From Tannerellaceae bacterium (lineage in GTDB: Bacteria > Bacteroidota > Bacteroidia > Bacteroidales > Tannerellaceae), in NCBI GenBank assembly GCA_021201295.1, contig JAJQFE010000012.1, positions 18,905 through 82,904 on the forward strand: a stretch of DNA of 64,000 nucleotides, written 5' to 3'. A program made the position numbers and the translations under genes. Shown piece after piece: positions 37,517 to 47,140 of this stretch. A model generated the notes under the pieces. That model was not told the origin of the DNA, searched no databases, and saw nothing but the letters and a program-made list of their open reading frames with translations. Positions within the stretch are counted from its first letter, which is position 1. Every line of letters begins with the position of its first letter.

Positions 37517-38491
37517 ATGTATTTACAAAAAAGAGGTAGAATTCTGCGAAAAAATGCTGCGATCCGTAGTCTCGTGGCAGAAACCCTATTAACCCCCGGA
37601 GATTTTATGGTTCCTTTATTTATTGATGAAGGAGAAAATGTGGCTACTCCTATTCCTTCCATGCCGGGATATTGCCGTTATTCGTTAGACCTGACTTTGA
37701 AAGAGGTAAAAGAATTATGGAATATGGGGATTAAATCCATTTTACTTTTTGTAAAAGCAAAAGATGAAGTAAAAGATAATACGGGACAAGAGGCCTGGAA
37801 CCCGGACGGATTGATGCAGCGCAGTGTACGTGCTATTAAAGATGCGGTCCCTGACATGGTCGTTATGACAGATGTTGCTTTAGATCCTTATTCTATTTAT
37901 GGACACGATGGAATCGTAAAAGATGGTGAGATCCTGAATGATGAAACAGTGGAAGCATTAGTCAGAATGAGTCTGAGCCATGCTGAGGCAGGTGTTGATT
38001 TTGTAGCTCCCAGTGATATGATGGATGGTCGTATCCATGCGATCCGGAAAGCATTCGAAGAAAATGGTTTTACCCGTACCGGTATATTAAGTTATAGTGC
38101 TAAATATGCATCTTGTTTTTACGGACCTTTCCGGGATGCGTTAGATAGTGCACCGGGTTTTGGAGATAAGAAAACCTACCAGATGGATCCGGCCAACAGA
38201 CGGGAAGCTTTAAAGGAGGCTTTGTTAGATGTAGAAGAAGGTGCGGACATGGTAATGGTAAAACTGGCTATGGCCTATCTGGATATTATACGGGAAGTAA
38301 AAGATGCAGTGACTGTTCCGGTAAGTGCCTATCACGTAAGTGGAGAATATGCAATGATCAAAGCCGCAGCTCAGATGGGTTGGCTGGATGAAGATAAAGC
38401 TATTTTGGAGAGTCTGACCTCAATTAAACGTGCCGGTACCGACCTGATTGCTACTTATTTTGCTAAAAGAGCAGTAGAGTTATTGGGGTAA
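37517..38491 (+). CDS. hemB: Porphobilinogen synthase (delta-aminolevulinic acid dehydratase)
   Basis: 324 residues. Condenses two 5-aminolevulinates to porphobilinogen. Catalytic lysines lie in ILSYSAKYASCFYGPFRDA and MVMVKLAMAYLDIIREVK. The metal region reads TDVALDPYSIYGHDGIV: the three zinc-binding Cys of the zinc-type enzyme are replaced by Ala and Asp, so this is the magnesium-type, zinc-independent form. The residue after the Schiff-base Lys is Leu where Pro is usual (MVKPAMAYLD), possibly a base error. Last gene of the operon; terminator follows. Confidence 0.95.
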   Translation: MYLQKRGRILRKNAAIRSLVAETLLTPGDFMVPLFIDEGENVATPIPSMPGYCRYSLDLTLKEVKELWNMGIKSILLFVKAKDEVKDNTGQEAWNPDGLMQRSVRAIKDAVPDMVVMTDVALDPYSIYGHDGIVKDGEILNDETVEALVRMSLSHAEAGVDFVAPSDMMDGRIHAIRKAFEENGFTRTGILSYSAKYASCFYGPFRDALDSAPGFGDKKTYQMDPANRREALKEALLDVEEGADMVMVKLAMAYLDIIREVKDAVTVPVSAYHVSGEYAMIKAAAQMGWLDEDKAILESLTSIKRAGTDLIATYFAKRAVELLG

Positions 38492-38503
38492 GATCAAAAA
38501 ATT

Positions 38504-38540
38504 ATCTTCCCGGATCTATTCCGGGAAGATATCTGTTTTT
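38504..38540. terminator. Bidirectional terminator between hemB and the DeoR gene
   Basis: ATCTTCCCGG (38504-38513) and CCGGGAAGAT (38521-38530) with a 7-base loop, then TGTTTTT on the plus strand and A/T-rich sequence on the other side (CAAAAAATT). Confidence 0.9.
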
Positions 38541-39302
38541 AGACAAGGGTAATTTCAATCCCTTTTTCCCGGATCATTTCAATCATATGAACAGGTGCAT
38601 CCTTATCAGTAATAATATGGTGTATTTTTCCTATGTTACATATTTTACAGAAACCTCTTTTCCCGAATTTAGATGAATCTGTTAATACAATAATTTTCTG
38701 TGCCGCATCAATCATTTGCTGATTGATACGTGCTTCACTCATATCACTTGTAGTAAGACCATAGTCCAAATCGATTCCATCTACCCCTAAAAAGAGTTTA
38801 TTGCAGGATAGGCTTTCCAGAATATTTTCTGCATAATGTTCAATGACAGAAACTGAATTTTTTCTCATGATTCCTCCTAACTGAATAATTTCTATGCTCG
38901 GGTGGTAACATAATGTGAAGGACACTTTTACACAGGAAGTAATTACCGTAATATTCTCTTTTACATCTATTTCTTTAGCAAAAGCAAAGAGTGTAGTCCC
39001 GGATGCGATAATGATTTTATCTTTAGGTTTCAATAATAGACAGGTTGCTTTGGCAATCCGTCTTTTCTCTTCCGTCTGTATTTTTCTTTTATATCGATAT
39101 GTTTATCAGAGATAATCATACTCAGACTACTGGCACTTCCATGATTACGATATAAAAGCTTTTTACTTTCAAGTTGTTTCAAATCTTTACGAATGGTAAC
39201 CTCCGAAACATTTAATTGTTGGCTTAGGTCGTGTACTTTCACGTATCCATCCTTTTTTAACTGTTCCAGAATAAATGTATGTCGCCTGGCAATGTTACCC
39301 AT
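38539..39302 (-). CDS. DeoR/GlpR-family transcriptional repressor, frameshifted
   Basis: About 254 residues. N-terminal winged helix: RRHTFILEQLKKDGYVKVHDLSQQLNVSEVTIRKDLKQLESKKLLYRNHGSA; C-terminal sugar-phosphate-sensing domain: IIIASGTTLFAFAKEI, VITSCVKVSFTLC, LFLGVDGIDLDYGLTTSDMSEARINQQMIDAAQKIIVLTDSSKFGKRGF. An A-run on the coding strand near 39083-39087 has five A; six joins KEK to IQTEEKRRIAKATCLLLKPKDK. Divergent from the glycerol-3-phosphate genes, so most likely a GlpR-like repressor of them responding to glycerol-3-phosphate (inference from context). Confidence 0.9.
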
Positions 39303-39585
39303 ATCGATATGAATTGTAAATATTCGAAACAAATATACAAAATATTAAATACCAGGGAAACATATTCTATAAAGAGGGTGTTAAATGTAGATATTTATTT
39401 TGTACCCGGAAAATGAGGAGGTTAGAGGAAGAAGCGGATTCTCTTATAGTAGACAGGAGAGTTAAACCGAAAGTTTTTTCTTACGGTTTTATTCTAATCA
39501 GGTAGCATTATGAAATTGAAAAGAAATTTTTCGGATGTGTTTTTATTAAGTAGGCATAAGTATTTTTATAAATAGGGAATTATAT

Positions 39586-41191
39586 ATGAAACGATCCAGC
39601 CAGATAAAAAATTAGCTGATCCATCCGTGATATGGGATATGGTAATTGTCGGAGGAGGAGCAACAGGGTTAGGTGCTGCGGTAGATGCAGCGACCCGGGG
39701 ATTTAAAGTCGTTTTAGTCGAACAGGCGGATTTTACGAAAGCAACTTCCAGCCGTAGTACCAAATTAGTACATGGCGGAGTCCGTTATCTGGCACAGGGA
39801 GATATCGGGTTAGTCATGGAAGCTCTTCGGGAAAGGGGAATTATGAAAAAAATGCTCCTCATCTGGTAAAAAACCAGCGTTTCATTATAGGAAATTATCA
39901 ATGGTGGGAAAAACCTTTTTATACAACTGGATTGGTGATGTATGATTTGTTGGCTGGTAAACAAGGATTAGGTCATTCTGTCCCCCTTAGTAAAGAGGAA
40001 GTACTTCAGGAAATTCCACAGATTGCTACCGATAATCTGCGGGGTGGTGTAGTCTATCATGATGGTCAGTTTGATGATTCCCGGATGGGAATCAGTCTTT
40101 TACAGACTGCGTGGGACTATGGAGCTACTGCGGTGAATTATATGAAAGTAACAGGGTTATTAAAAGATCAGAACGGAAAGATCAACGGTGTCCATCTCCG
40201 GGATGAATTAGAACCAGGCTCTTACCAGCTACAGGCTAAAGTGGTCATAAATGCGACTGGTATATTTGTTGACCAACTGATGCAAATGGATGCACCCGAA
40301 AAAGATCATTTAGTTCGACCCAGTCAGGGAGTTCATCTGGTAGTAGCCCACTCTTTTTTAGGAGGTGATTCCGCTATTATGATCCCTAAAATCAGCGATG
40401 GGCGGGTCTTATTTGCTGTCCCCTGGCATGATAAAGTCGTGTTAGAAACCACAGATACTCCTATGGATGAATTTGTCCTGGAACCCCGTGCACTGGAAGA
40501 AGAGGTGGACTTTATTCTGCACACAGCAGGCCAATACCTCAAAACCCAGCCCCGCCGTGAAGATGTTCTTTCTGTATTTGCAGGGCTCCATCCCCTGGCA
40601 GCACCTAAGAAAAACGCTTCCGAAGAAAAAATGAAAGAGATCTCGAGGAGTCATAAAATCGTTATCTCTGATAGTGGCCTGGTGACTATTACCGGAGGGA
40701 AATGGACTACGTACCGGGCTATGGCAGAAGATGTGATCAATAAAGCGATTCCTGTAGCTGGCCTGCCTGCAAACAAGTGTGTTACTAAAGATTTGCCTGC
40801 ACATGGTTATCAGGAAAAGACAGACCGTTCAAACTATAGTTATGTGTATGGAAGTGACTATGACAAAATAGTGGAAATTCAGCAGGAAGATCCCGGATTG
40901 GGAAACAGACTTCATCCGGCTTTGGATTTTACAGGTGCAAAAGTCGTATGGGCGGTACGGGAAGAAATGGCTGTGACCGTAGAAGATGTATTAGCCAGGC
41001 GTTTGAGGGCTATTTTCTTAGATGCAAGGGCTGCCATAGATGTGGCTCCGGCTGTTGCTTCGATTATGGCACAGGAAATGGGAAAAGATAGCGCATGGGA
41101 GGAGGCTCAGATCAATAATTTTATTACTTTAGCCAACGGCTATCTGTTAACTCCTTATATCAGTAATAATGCCGGTGTAAGTTTAACCTAA
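39586..41191 (+). CDS. glpD: FAD-dependent glycerol-3-phosphate dehydrogenase, GlpD type, two frameshifts
   Basis: About 535 residues. Membrane-associated flavoprotein oxidising glycerol-3-phosphate to dihydroxyacetone phosphate with quinone as acceptor. FAD-binding [52 protein letters not shown], central [58 protein letters not shown], and the C-terminal DAO_C region ([24 protein letters not shown]). Breaks: near the start (ATG 39586 needs one extra base to read [10 protein letters not shown]) and in the A-run at 39844-39850, where eight A would join RERGIMKK to [11 protein letters not shown]. Fifteen bases before glpK. Confidence 0.92.
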
Positions 41192-41205
41192 AAATAATAT
41201 CAGAG

Positions 41206-42693
41206 ATGGAAAAGTACATATTAGCACTGGATGCCAGAACGACCAGTTTGCGAGCGATCGTCTTCAACCAGAAAGGTGAGATCTGTTCTGTTGCACAACA
41301 AGAGTTCTCTCAAATATTTCCCCAGAGTGGCTGGGTGGAACATGATCCGAATGAAATATGGTCTTCTCAGGCTGCTGTAACGGCACAAGCTATTACGAAA
41401 ATAGGGATTAACGGTAAAAATATAGCAGGAATTGGGATTACTAACCAACGGGAAACCACGATTGTCTGGGATCGCCAGACTGGAGAGCCGGTTTATAATG
41501 CCATTGTCTGGCAGGACAGAAGGACAGCAGAATATTGTGACAGTCTGAAAAATGAAGGAAAATTACCTTATATAAAAGAAAAAACAGGGCTGATTGTAGA
41601 TGCCTATTTCAGTGCTACTAAAGTAAAATGGATCCTGGATCATGTGGAAGGAACACGTGAACGTGCAGAAAAATGGGAACTGGTGTTTGGCACGGTAGAT
41701 ACCTGGATTGTGTGGCAGCTGACACGGGGAGAAGTTTATATTACAGATGTGACGAATGCCTCCCGTACTATGTTATATAATATCCATACCTTGGATTGGG
41801 ATGATGATCTTCTGGATCTCTTTACTATTCCCCGGAATATGATGCCGGAAGTCTGTCCTTCCAGTGAGATATATGGGCATACAAAAACCACCATTTTTGC
41901 ATCTAAAGTTCCGATTGCAGGTATTGCGGGAGACCAGCAGGCAGCATTGTTCGGGCAGATGTGTGTAGAAAAAGGGATGGTTAAAAATACGTATGGAACA
42001 GGTTGTTTTATCCTGATGAATACGGGAGATACACCTGTAGTTTCCAAAAATAACTTGATTACCACCATTGCATGGCAGATTAACGGAAAAACCACGTATG
42101 CATTAGAAGGCAGTATTTTTGTCGGAGGAGCGATTGTGCAATGGCTTCGTGACGGCTTACAAGCTATCGGATCTTCCTCTGAGATAGAAAAGTTAGCGAT
42201 GCAGGTACCGGATAATGGTGATGTTTATTTTGTTCCTGCCCTGACAGGCTTAGGAGCTCCTTATTGGGATCAATATGCCAGAGGTGCGATTGTCGGGCTT
42301 TCCCGTGGTACCACGATTGCCCATATTGCCCGGGCAGCGTTGGAAGAAATTGCTTATCAATCTATGGATGTAATTAATGCGATGATCCTGGATGCCGGAG
42401 TAGGCCTGAAAGAATTAAGAGTAGATAGAGGTGCTGCCAATAATAACCTGTTGATGCAATTCCAGGCAAATGTGTTGGGAGAAACAGTAGTACGTCCCCG
42501 GACCACAGAGACTACAGCTTTGGGTGCTGCCTATCTGGCTGGTCTGGCAATAGGTTTCTGGAATAATATAGATGAATTAAAGGAACAGTGGAAAGTAGAT
42601 GCTGTTTTCGAACCGGATCCTAAAGTGGATATGCATCTGGCTAAAAGAAAGTGGGCAGAAGCAGTTCATCGTTTCGAAGGGTGGATACGTTAA
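41206..42693 (+). CDS. glpK: Glycerol kinase
   Basis: 495 residues. Phosphorylates glycerol with ATP. FGGY-family marks: [139 protein letters not shown]. Odd: the N-terminal phosphate loop reads [13 protein letters not shown] where the family has DQGTTSSRAI; Asp, both Thr, Ser and Arg are kept but Gln, Gly and Ser are changed to Ala, Arg and Leu. No glycerol facilitator (glpF) is seen nearby. Confidence 0.96.
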   Translation: MEKYILALDARTTSLRAIVFNQKGEICSVAQQEFSQIFPQSGWVEHDPNEIWSSQAAVTAQAITKIGINGKNIAGIGITNQRETTIVWDRQTGEPVYNAIVWQDRRTAEYCDSLKNEGKLPYIKEKTGLIVDAYFSATKVKWILDHVEGTRERAEKWELVFGTVDTWIVWQLTRGEVYITDVTNASRTMLYNIHTLDWDDDLLDLFTIPRNMMPEVCPSSEIYGHTKTTIFASKVPIAGIAGDQQAALFGQMCVEKGMVKNTYGTGCFILMNTGDTPVVSKNNLITTIAWQINGKTTYALEGSIFVGGAIVQWLRDGLQAIGSSSEIEKLAMQVPDNGDVYFVPALTGLGAPYWDQYARGAIVGLSRGTTIAHIARAALEEIAYQSMDVINAMILDAGVGLKELRVDRGAANNNLLMQFQANVLGETVVRPRTTETTALGAAYLAGLAIGFWNNIDELKEQWKVDAVFEPDPKVDMHLAKRKWAEAVHRFEGWIR

Positions 42694-42883
42694 AAATTCC
42701 CTGTTATATAGCATTTTCCTACTTCCCGGATGAACGGCTATACAGTATTTTCTTTTAAACTCTCCGGAATGGGGAAATAGCCTGGAAATGTTTCGTTTGG
42801 TTTCCAAATAATTTGTAATGTGTTTTGATAAGTTTCGAATTATGCTTTTTTTTGTATCTGAAAACTAATTTAATCGTTTATCC

Positions 42884-44530
42884 ATGCAATCATCCCAACA
42901 ATCTACAAAACCATATGATGTAATTATTATAGGTGGGGGAGCAACCGGGGTAGGGGTAGCCCGGGATTGTTCCCGCAGAGGACTTCAGGTACTTTTACTG
43001 GAACGTATGGATATGGCCACCGGAGCCACCGGAAGAAATCATGGCTTGTTACATAGTGGGGCACGATATGCTGTGATGGATCAGGAATCCGCAGAAGAAT
43101 GTATAGTTGAGAACCGGATTCTACGTCACATCGCCAGTCATTGTGTGGAAGAAACGGAAGGCTTATTTATCAGTCTGCCGGAAGATGATATTAACTATCA
43201 GGCAAAATTTGTGGAGTCCTGCCGGAAAGCGGGAATTGACGCAGAAATTATAGATCCTAAAGAAGCGCTTGTGTTAGAACCATCTGCTAACCCGGATATC
43301 ATTGGAGTTGTAAAGGTTCCGGATGGTGCGATAGACCCCTTCCGGTTGGTACTTGCCAATATGCTGGATGCCAAAAGCAATGGCGCTACTATACTTACCT
43401 ATCATGAAGTAACCGGATTTATTATAGAGCATACACGAATAACAGGAGTATATGCATATGATCACAGTCAGAAAGAAAAAAAAGTCTTTTACGGACATGT
43501 TGTAGTAAATGCCGGAGGGATATGGGGCCAGCACCTGGCTGCATTGGCTGGAGTACAAATAAATATGTTACCTGCCAAAGGATCCTTACTGATTTTTGGC
43601 CACCGGTTGAATAATATGGTTCTGAATCGATGTCGTAAACCTGCAGATGCCGATATTCTGGTACCCAGTGATACCATTTCTTTAATAGGCACCACTTCTA
43701 CTAATATTCCTTATGATCAGATTGACCGGATGACTGTAACTCCGGAAGAGGTAGATATCCTGATACGGGAGGGAAGGAAACTGGTCCCCAGATTAGCCTA
43801 TACCCGTATTCTCCGGGCATATGCAGGTGTGAGGCCGTTAGTTACTGCAGATGATGATGGAAGCGGACGGAATGTCAGCCGGGGAATTGTCCTTTTTGAT
43901 CATGCGGAACGGGATGGACTGGAAGGATATATCACTATTACCGGCGGAAAACTAATGACCTATCGTCTGATGGCGGAATGGGCTACAGATCTGGTATGCA
44001 AGAAATTAAACAGACAGGATCCCTGTACAACTGCTTCGGAAAAGCTTCCGGGTTCCCGTAAGGATGTGGCAGCAGTACGTAAAAAGATCAACTTTATTCC
44101 CCCCGTACAACGTGACTCCGCCATTTCCCGGCATGGAGATATGGCGGAAAAACTTATGCAGGGAGCTTCACTGGATTACCGGCTGATCTGTGAATGTGAG
44201 GAGGTTTCAGTCGGAGAGGTAAAATATGCTTTGGATGAGTTGAATGTAAAAACTCTTCTGGATCTCCGGCGCAGAATACGGGTTGGAATGGGAACCTGCC
44301 AGGGAGAACTTTGTGCCTGACGGGCAGCCGGTATTATGAGTGAACATAAAACTATTTGTGTCCGGAAAGCTAAGGAAGAGCTATCCTCTTTCCTGAATGA
44401 GCGATGGAAAGGTATTTTTCCTATTGCCTGGGGAGATACATTAAGGGAAAGCGAATATACCACCTGGGTATATCAAAGTATATGTGGATTAACTTTACCG
44501 GAAAAACAGGAAACGGAGCATGAAATTTGA
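42884..44530 (+). CDS. glpA: Anaerobic glycerol-3-phosphate dehydrogenase subunit A, in-frame TGA
   Basis: 548 residues, closely resembling enteric GlpA: VIIIGGGATGVGVARDCSRRGLQVLLLER, MATGATGRNHGLLHSGARYA, VKVPDGAIDPFRL, VVVNAGGIWGQHLAALAG, PAKGSLLIFGHRLNNMV, CRKPADADILVPSDTISLIGTTS, TRILRAYAGVRPL, GRNVSRGIVLFDHAERDGLEG, and the C-terminal Cys-rich BFD-like domain CECEEV...GTCQGELCA. The TGA at 44318-44320 takes the place of the Cys in ELCACRAAG; RAAGIM...FLNERWKGIFPIAWGDTLRESEYTTWVYQ follows in frame to 44530. Thus the codon was probably TGC or TGT. Overlaps glpB by 11 bases. Confidence 0.95.
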
Positions 44531-45776
44531 TACGGTGATCATGGGTGGAGGTCTTGCAGGGCTCATCAGTGGGATATATCTGTCGCAACAGGGACAACGC
44601 TGTGCGATTGTTTCCTCAGGACAAAGCGCGCTGCATTTTTCTTCCGGATCCTTTAATCTGCTGAACAGACTTCCGGATGGACAACCTGTTACCCGGCCAT
44701 TGGCAGCAATAGAGAAATTAATTCAGGTTTCCCAGGCTCATCCGTATGCTAAATTAGGAAGAGAAAATTTTGAATCTTTATCTCACCAGGCAGAACAATT
44801 TTTCCGGAACATAGACATTCCGATGTATGGAAGTGTGGAAAAGAATCACTATCGGATCACTCCGATGGGAATTATGCGCCCTACCTGGTTGACAGCAACA
44901 GATTTTGTGATCAGTTATGAAGAAGACCGGTTACCCTGGAAAAAAGTGGCTTTGTTCAATGTCAGCGGTTTTCTGGATTTCTTTTCGGCTTTTCTTATAG
45001 AAGAGTTTGCCTGTTTAGGAACTACCTGTGAGGTGCATACACTGGATCTGCCCAATTTGGGAAGAATTCAAAAAAATCCAACGGAGCTACGTTCGATCCA
45101 TATAGCCCGGGTATTGGATAAACTGTCTAATCGTAATTATCTTATTGGTAATCTAAAGGAGCAAAGCGCGGATTGCGATGTCATCCTGTTACCGGCCTGT
45201 ATCGGATTGGAACAGGCCGATATTGTTCCCTATCTATCGGAAAAGGTGGAAAAACCGGTTTTATTATTGCCTACTTTGCCTCCTTCTACAGTGGGAATCC
45301 GTATACAGCGCTTTCTTTACCATCATTTTCTTAGTTTAGGCGGAACCTATATGTTAGGAGATAGTATCCAAAGTGGCACTATGAAAGGTGGCAGGATACA
45401 GGAAGTTTATTCTCAAAACCATCAGGATATCTCTTTTTCTGCCAATCATTTTATTTTAGCTACCGGAAATTATTTTAGCCAGGGAATTATTGCTTCTAAA
45501 GAACATGTCTATGAACCTGTATTTGATCTGGATGTAGCCTATCAGACTGACCGGCAACAATGGTATAATCCGATCTTATTTAAAAAACAGGACTATCAGG
45601 AATTCGGGGTGATAACCAATCGGAATTTCCAGGGCATTTATAAAGGAGAAAGGATCAGTAACTTATATGTAGCAGGTGCCGTATTGGAAGGTTTTAATCC
45701 CATCCACGAAGGATCTGGAGGAGGGGTTTCCATCCTGACCGCCCTGCATGTGGCTAATCTTATTTTAAATACATAG
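44520..45776 (+). CDS. glpB: Anaerobic glycerol-3-phosphate dehydrogenase subunit B
   Basis: 418 residues. FMN/FAD-type flavoprotein of the GlpABC complex: FDTVIMGGGLAGLISGIYLSQQGQRCAIVSSGQSALHFSSGSFNLLNRLPDG, YRITPMGIMRPTWLTATDF, LPTLPPSTVGIRIQRFL, HFILATGNYFSQGIIA, AGAVLEGFNPIHEGSGGGVSILTALHVANLI. Accepts electrons from GlpA and passes them to GlpC. Coupled to glpA upstream and four bases before glpC. Confidence 0.95.
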   Translation: MKFDTVIMGGGLAGLISGIYLSQQGQRCAIVSSGQSALHFSSGSFNLLNRLPDGQPVTRPLAAIEKLIQVSQAHPYAKLGRENFESLSHQAEQFFRNIDIPMYGSVEKNHYRITPMGIMRPTWLTATDFVISYEEDRLPWKKVALFNVSGFLDFFSAFLIEEFACLGTTCEVHTLDLPNLGRIQKNPTELRSIHIARVLDKLSNRNYLIGNLKEQSADCDVILLPACIGLEQADIVPYLSEKVEKPVLLLPTLPPSTVGIRIQRFLYHHFLSLGGTYMLGDSIQSGTMKGGRIQEVYSQNHQDISFSANHFILATGNYFSQGIIASKEHVYEPVFDLDVAYQTDRQQWYNPILFKKQDYQEFGVITNRNFQGIYKGERISNLYVAGAVLEGFNPIHEGSGGGVSILTALHVANLILNT

Positions 45777-45780
45777 TAAT

Positions 45781-46995
45781 ATGGTCCTGCAACAACATAA
45801 TATCAGTGATAATAATTTTGAACAGTGTATTAAATGTACGATCTGCACTGTGTATTGTCCGGTCGCGGCTGTTAATCCTGCCTATCCCGGCCCTAAACAG
45901 GCAGGGCCGGACGGGGAGCGCCTGCGATTGAAACAGGCCAGTTTTTATGACGATGCCTTAAAATATTGTCTGAACTGCAAGAAGTGTGAAGTTGTCTGCC
46001 CTTCAAATGTCAGAATTGGGGATATTATTCAGGCTGCACGATTAAAATATGATACTAATCCTCCTAAATTACGGGATTATGTGCTTTCCCATACGGATTT
46101 TGTAGGAACCTTTTCTACCTTTTTGGCTCCTGTGGTAAATAAAACAGTTAAGCTGCCTATTGTTAAAACACTGATGGATCAGGTATTGGCTATAGATCAC
46201 CGGAGGATATTTCCGACTTATGCGGAAGAGACTTTTAAACAATGGTATGAAAAGCAGGAAGCAGAGCAAAAAAACTTTCCCCGGCAGGTGAGTTATTTTC
46301 ATGGATGTTATGTAAACTACAACCATCCTCAATTAGGGAAAGATCTCATTAAAGTGTTGAATACTTTAGGAGTAGGCGTACAGTTACTCAGGAAAGAAAA
46401 GTGTTGTGGAGTAGCCTTGATTGCGAATGGCTTTGTGACGCGTGCCAGGAAATTTGCTCAGGTAAATGTGGCATCTATCCGTGAATCTGTCATTACCCGG
46501 GAGATCCCGGTGGTGACTACTTCCTCTACCTGTACGTTTACTATCCGGGATGAATATCCTCATTTACTGGACATTTATACGGATGATATCCGGAATCAGA
46601 TAGAACTGGCTACCCGGTATATTTATCGTTTACTGAAAGAAGATAGGACCGGATTGAAACTGAAAAACCGCATGATCAAAGTGGCTTATCATACACCCTG
46701 CCATATGGAAAAACTGGGTTGGGCCTACTATTCCATTGAATTGTTCCGCCTGATCCCTACTATAGAATTACAGATCCTTCCTCCGCGGTGTTGCGGAATT
46801 GCCGGAACCTATGGATTTAAAAAAGAAAATTATCGTACTTCCCAGAATATAGGTGCTTCTTTATTTGATGAAATAGAAGATGACACGATTGACTATATCA
46901 TTACAGATTGTGAAACCTGTAAATGGCAGATTGAAATGTCTACCTCCAAGCAATGTAAACACCCAATCTCTGTTCTGGCAGCAGCTTTGGAATAG
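45781..46995 (+). CDS. glpC: Anaerobic glycerol-3-phosphate dehydrogenase subunit C
   Basis: 404 residues. Two [4Fe-4S] ferredoxin motifs, CIKCTICTVYCPV and CLNCKKCEVVCPS, then two CCG (heterodisulfide-reductase-like) domains: FHGCYVNYNHP with CCGVALIANGF, and TPCHMEKLGWAYYS with CCGIAGTYGFKKENY. Membrane-linked subunit that delivers electrons to menaquinone. Together with FrdCAB in this window it could form a glycerol-3-phosphate to fumarate respiratory chain (inference). Confidence 0.96.
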   Translation: MVLQQHNISDNNFEQCIKCTICTVYCPVAAVNPAYPGPKQAGPDGERLRLKQASFYDDALKYCLNCKKCEVVCPSNVRIGDIIQAARLKYDTNPPKLRDYVLSHTDFVGTFSTFLAPVVNKTVKLPIVKTLMDQVLAIDHRRIFPTYAEETFKQWYEKQEAEQKNFPRQVSYFHGCYVNYNHPQLGKDLIKVLNTLGVGVQLLRKEKCCGVALIANGFVTRARKFAQVNVASIRESVITREIPVVTTSSTCTFTIRDEYPHLLDIYTDDIRNQIELATRYIYRLLKEDRTGLKLKNRMIKVAYHTPCHMEKLGWAYYSIELFRLIPTIELQILPPRCCGIAGTYGFKKENYRTSQNIGASLFDEIEDDTIDYIITDCETCKWQIEMSTSKQCKHPISVLAAALE

Positions 46996-47140
46996 AGCTA
47001 TTCTGGTTATATTCTTTTCTGTCTGCTATCTCTACATCTCTAAGAATAAGGCTTTGAATGAAGATTGAAAGTTTTTGAATGATTTATTAAAGGCCAATGA
47101 AAGGGTTGTTTCTTCCTTTGCTTTTACAAAAGCAGGCGCA

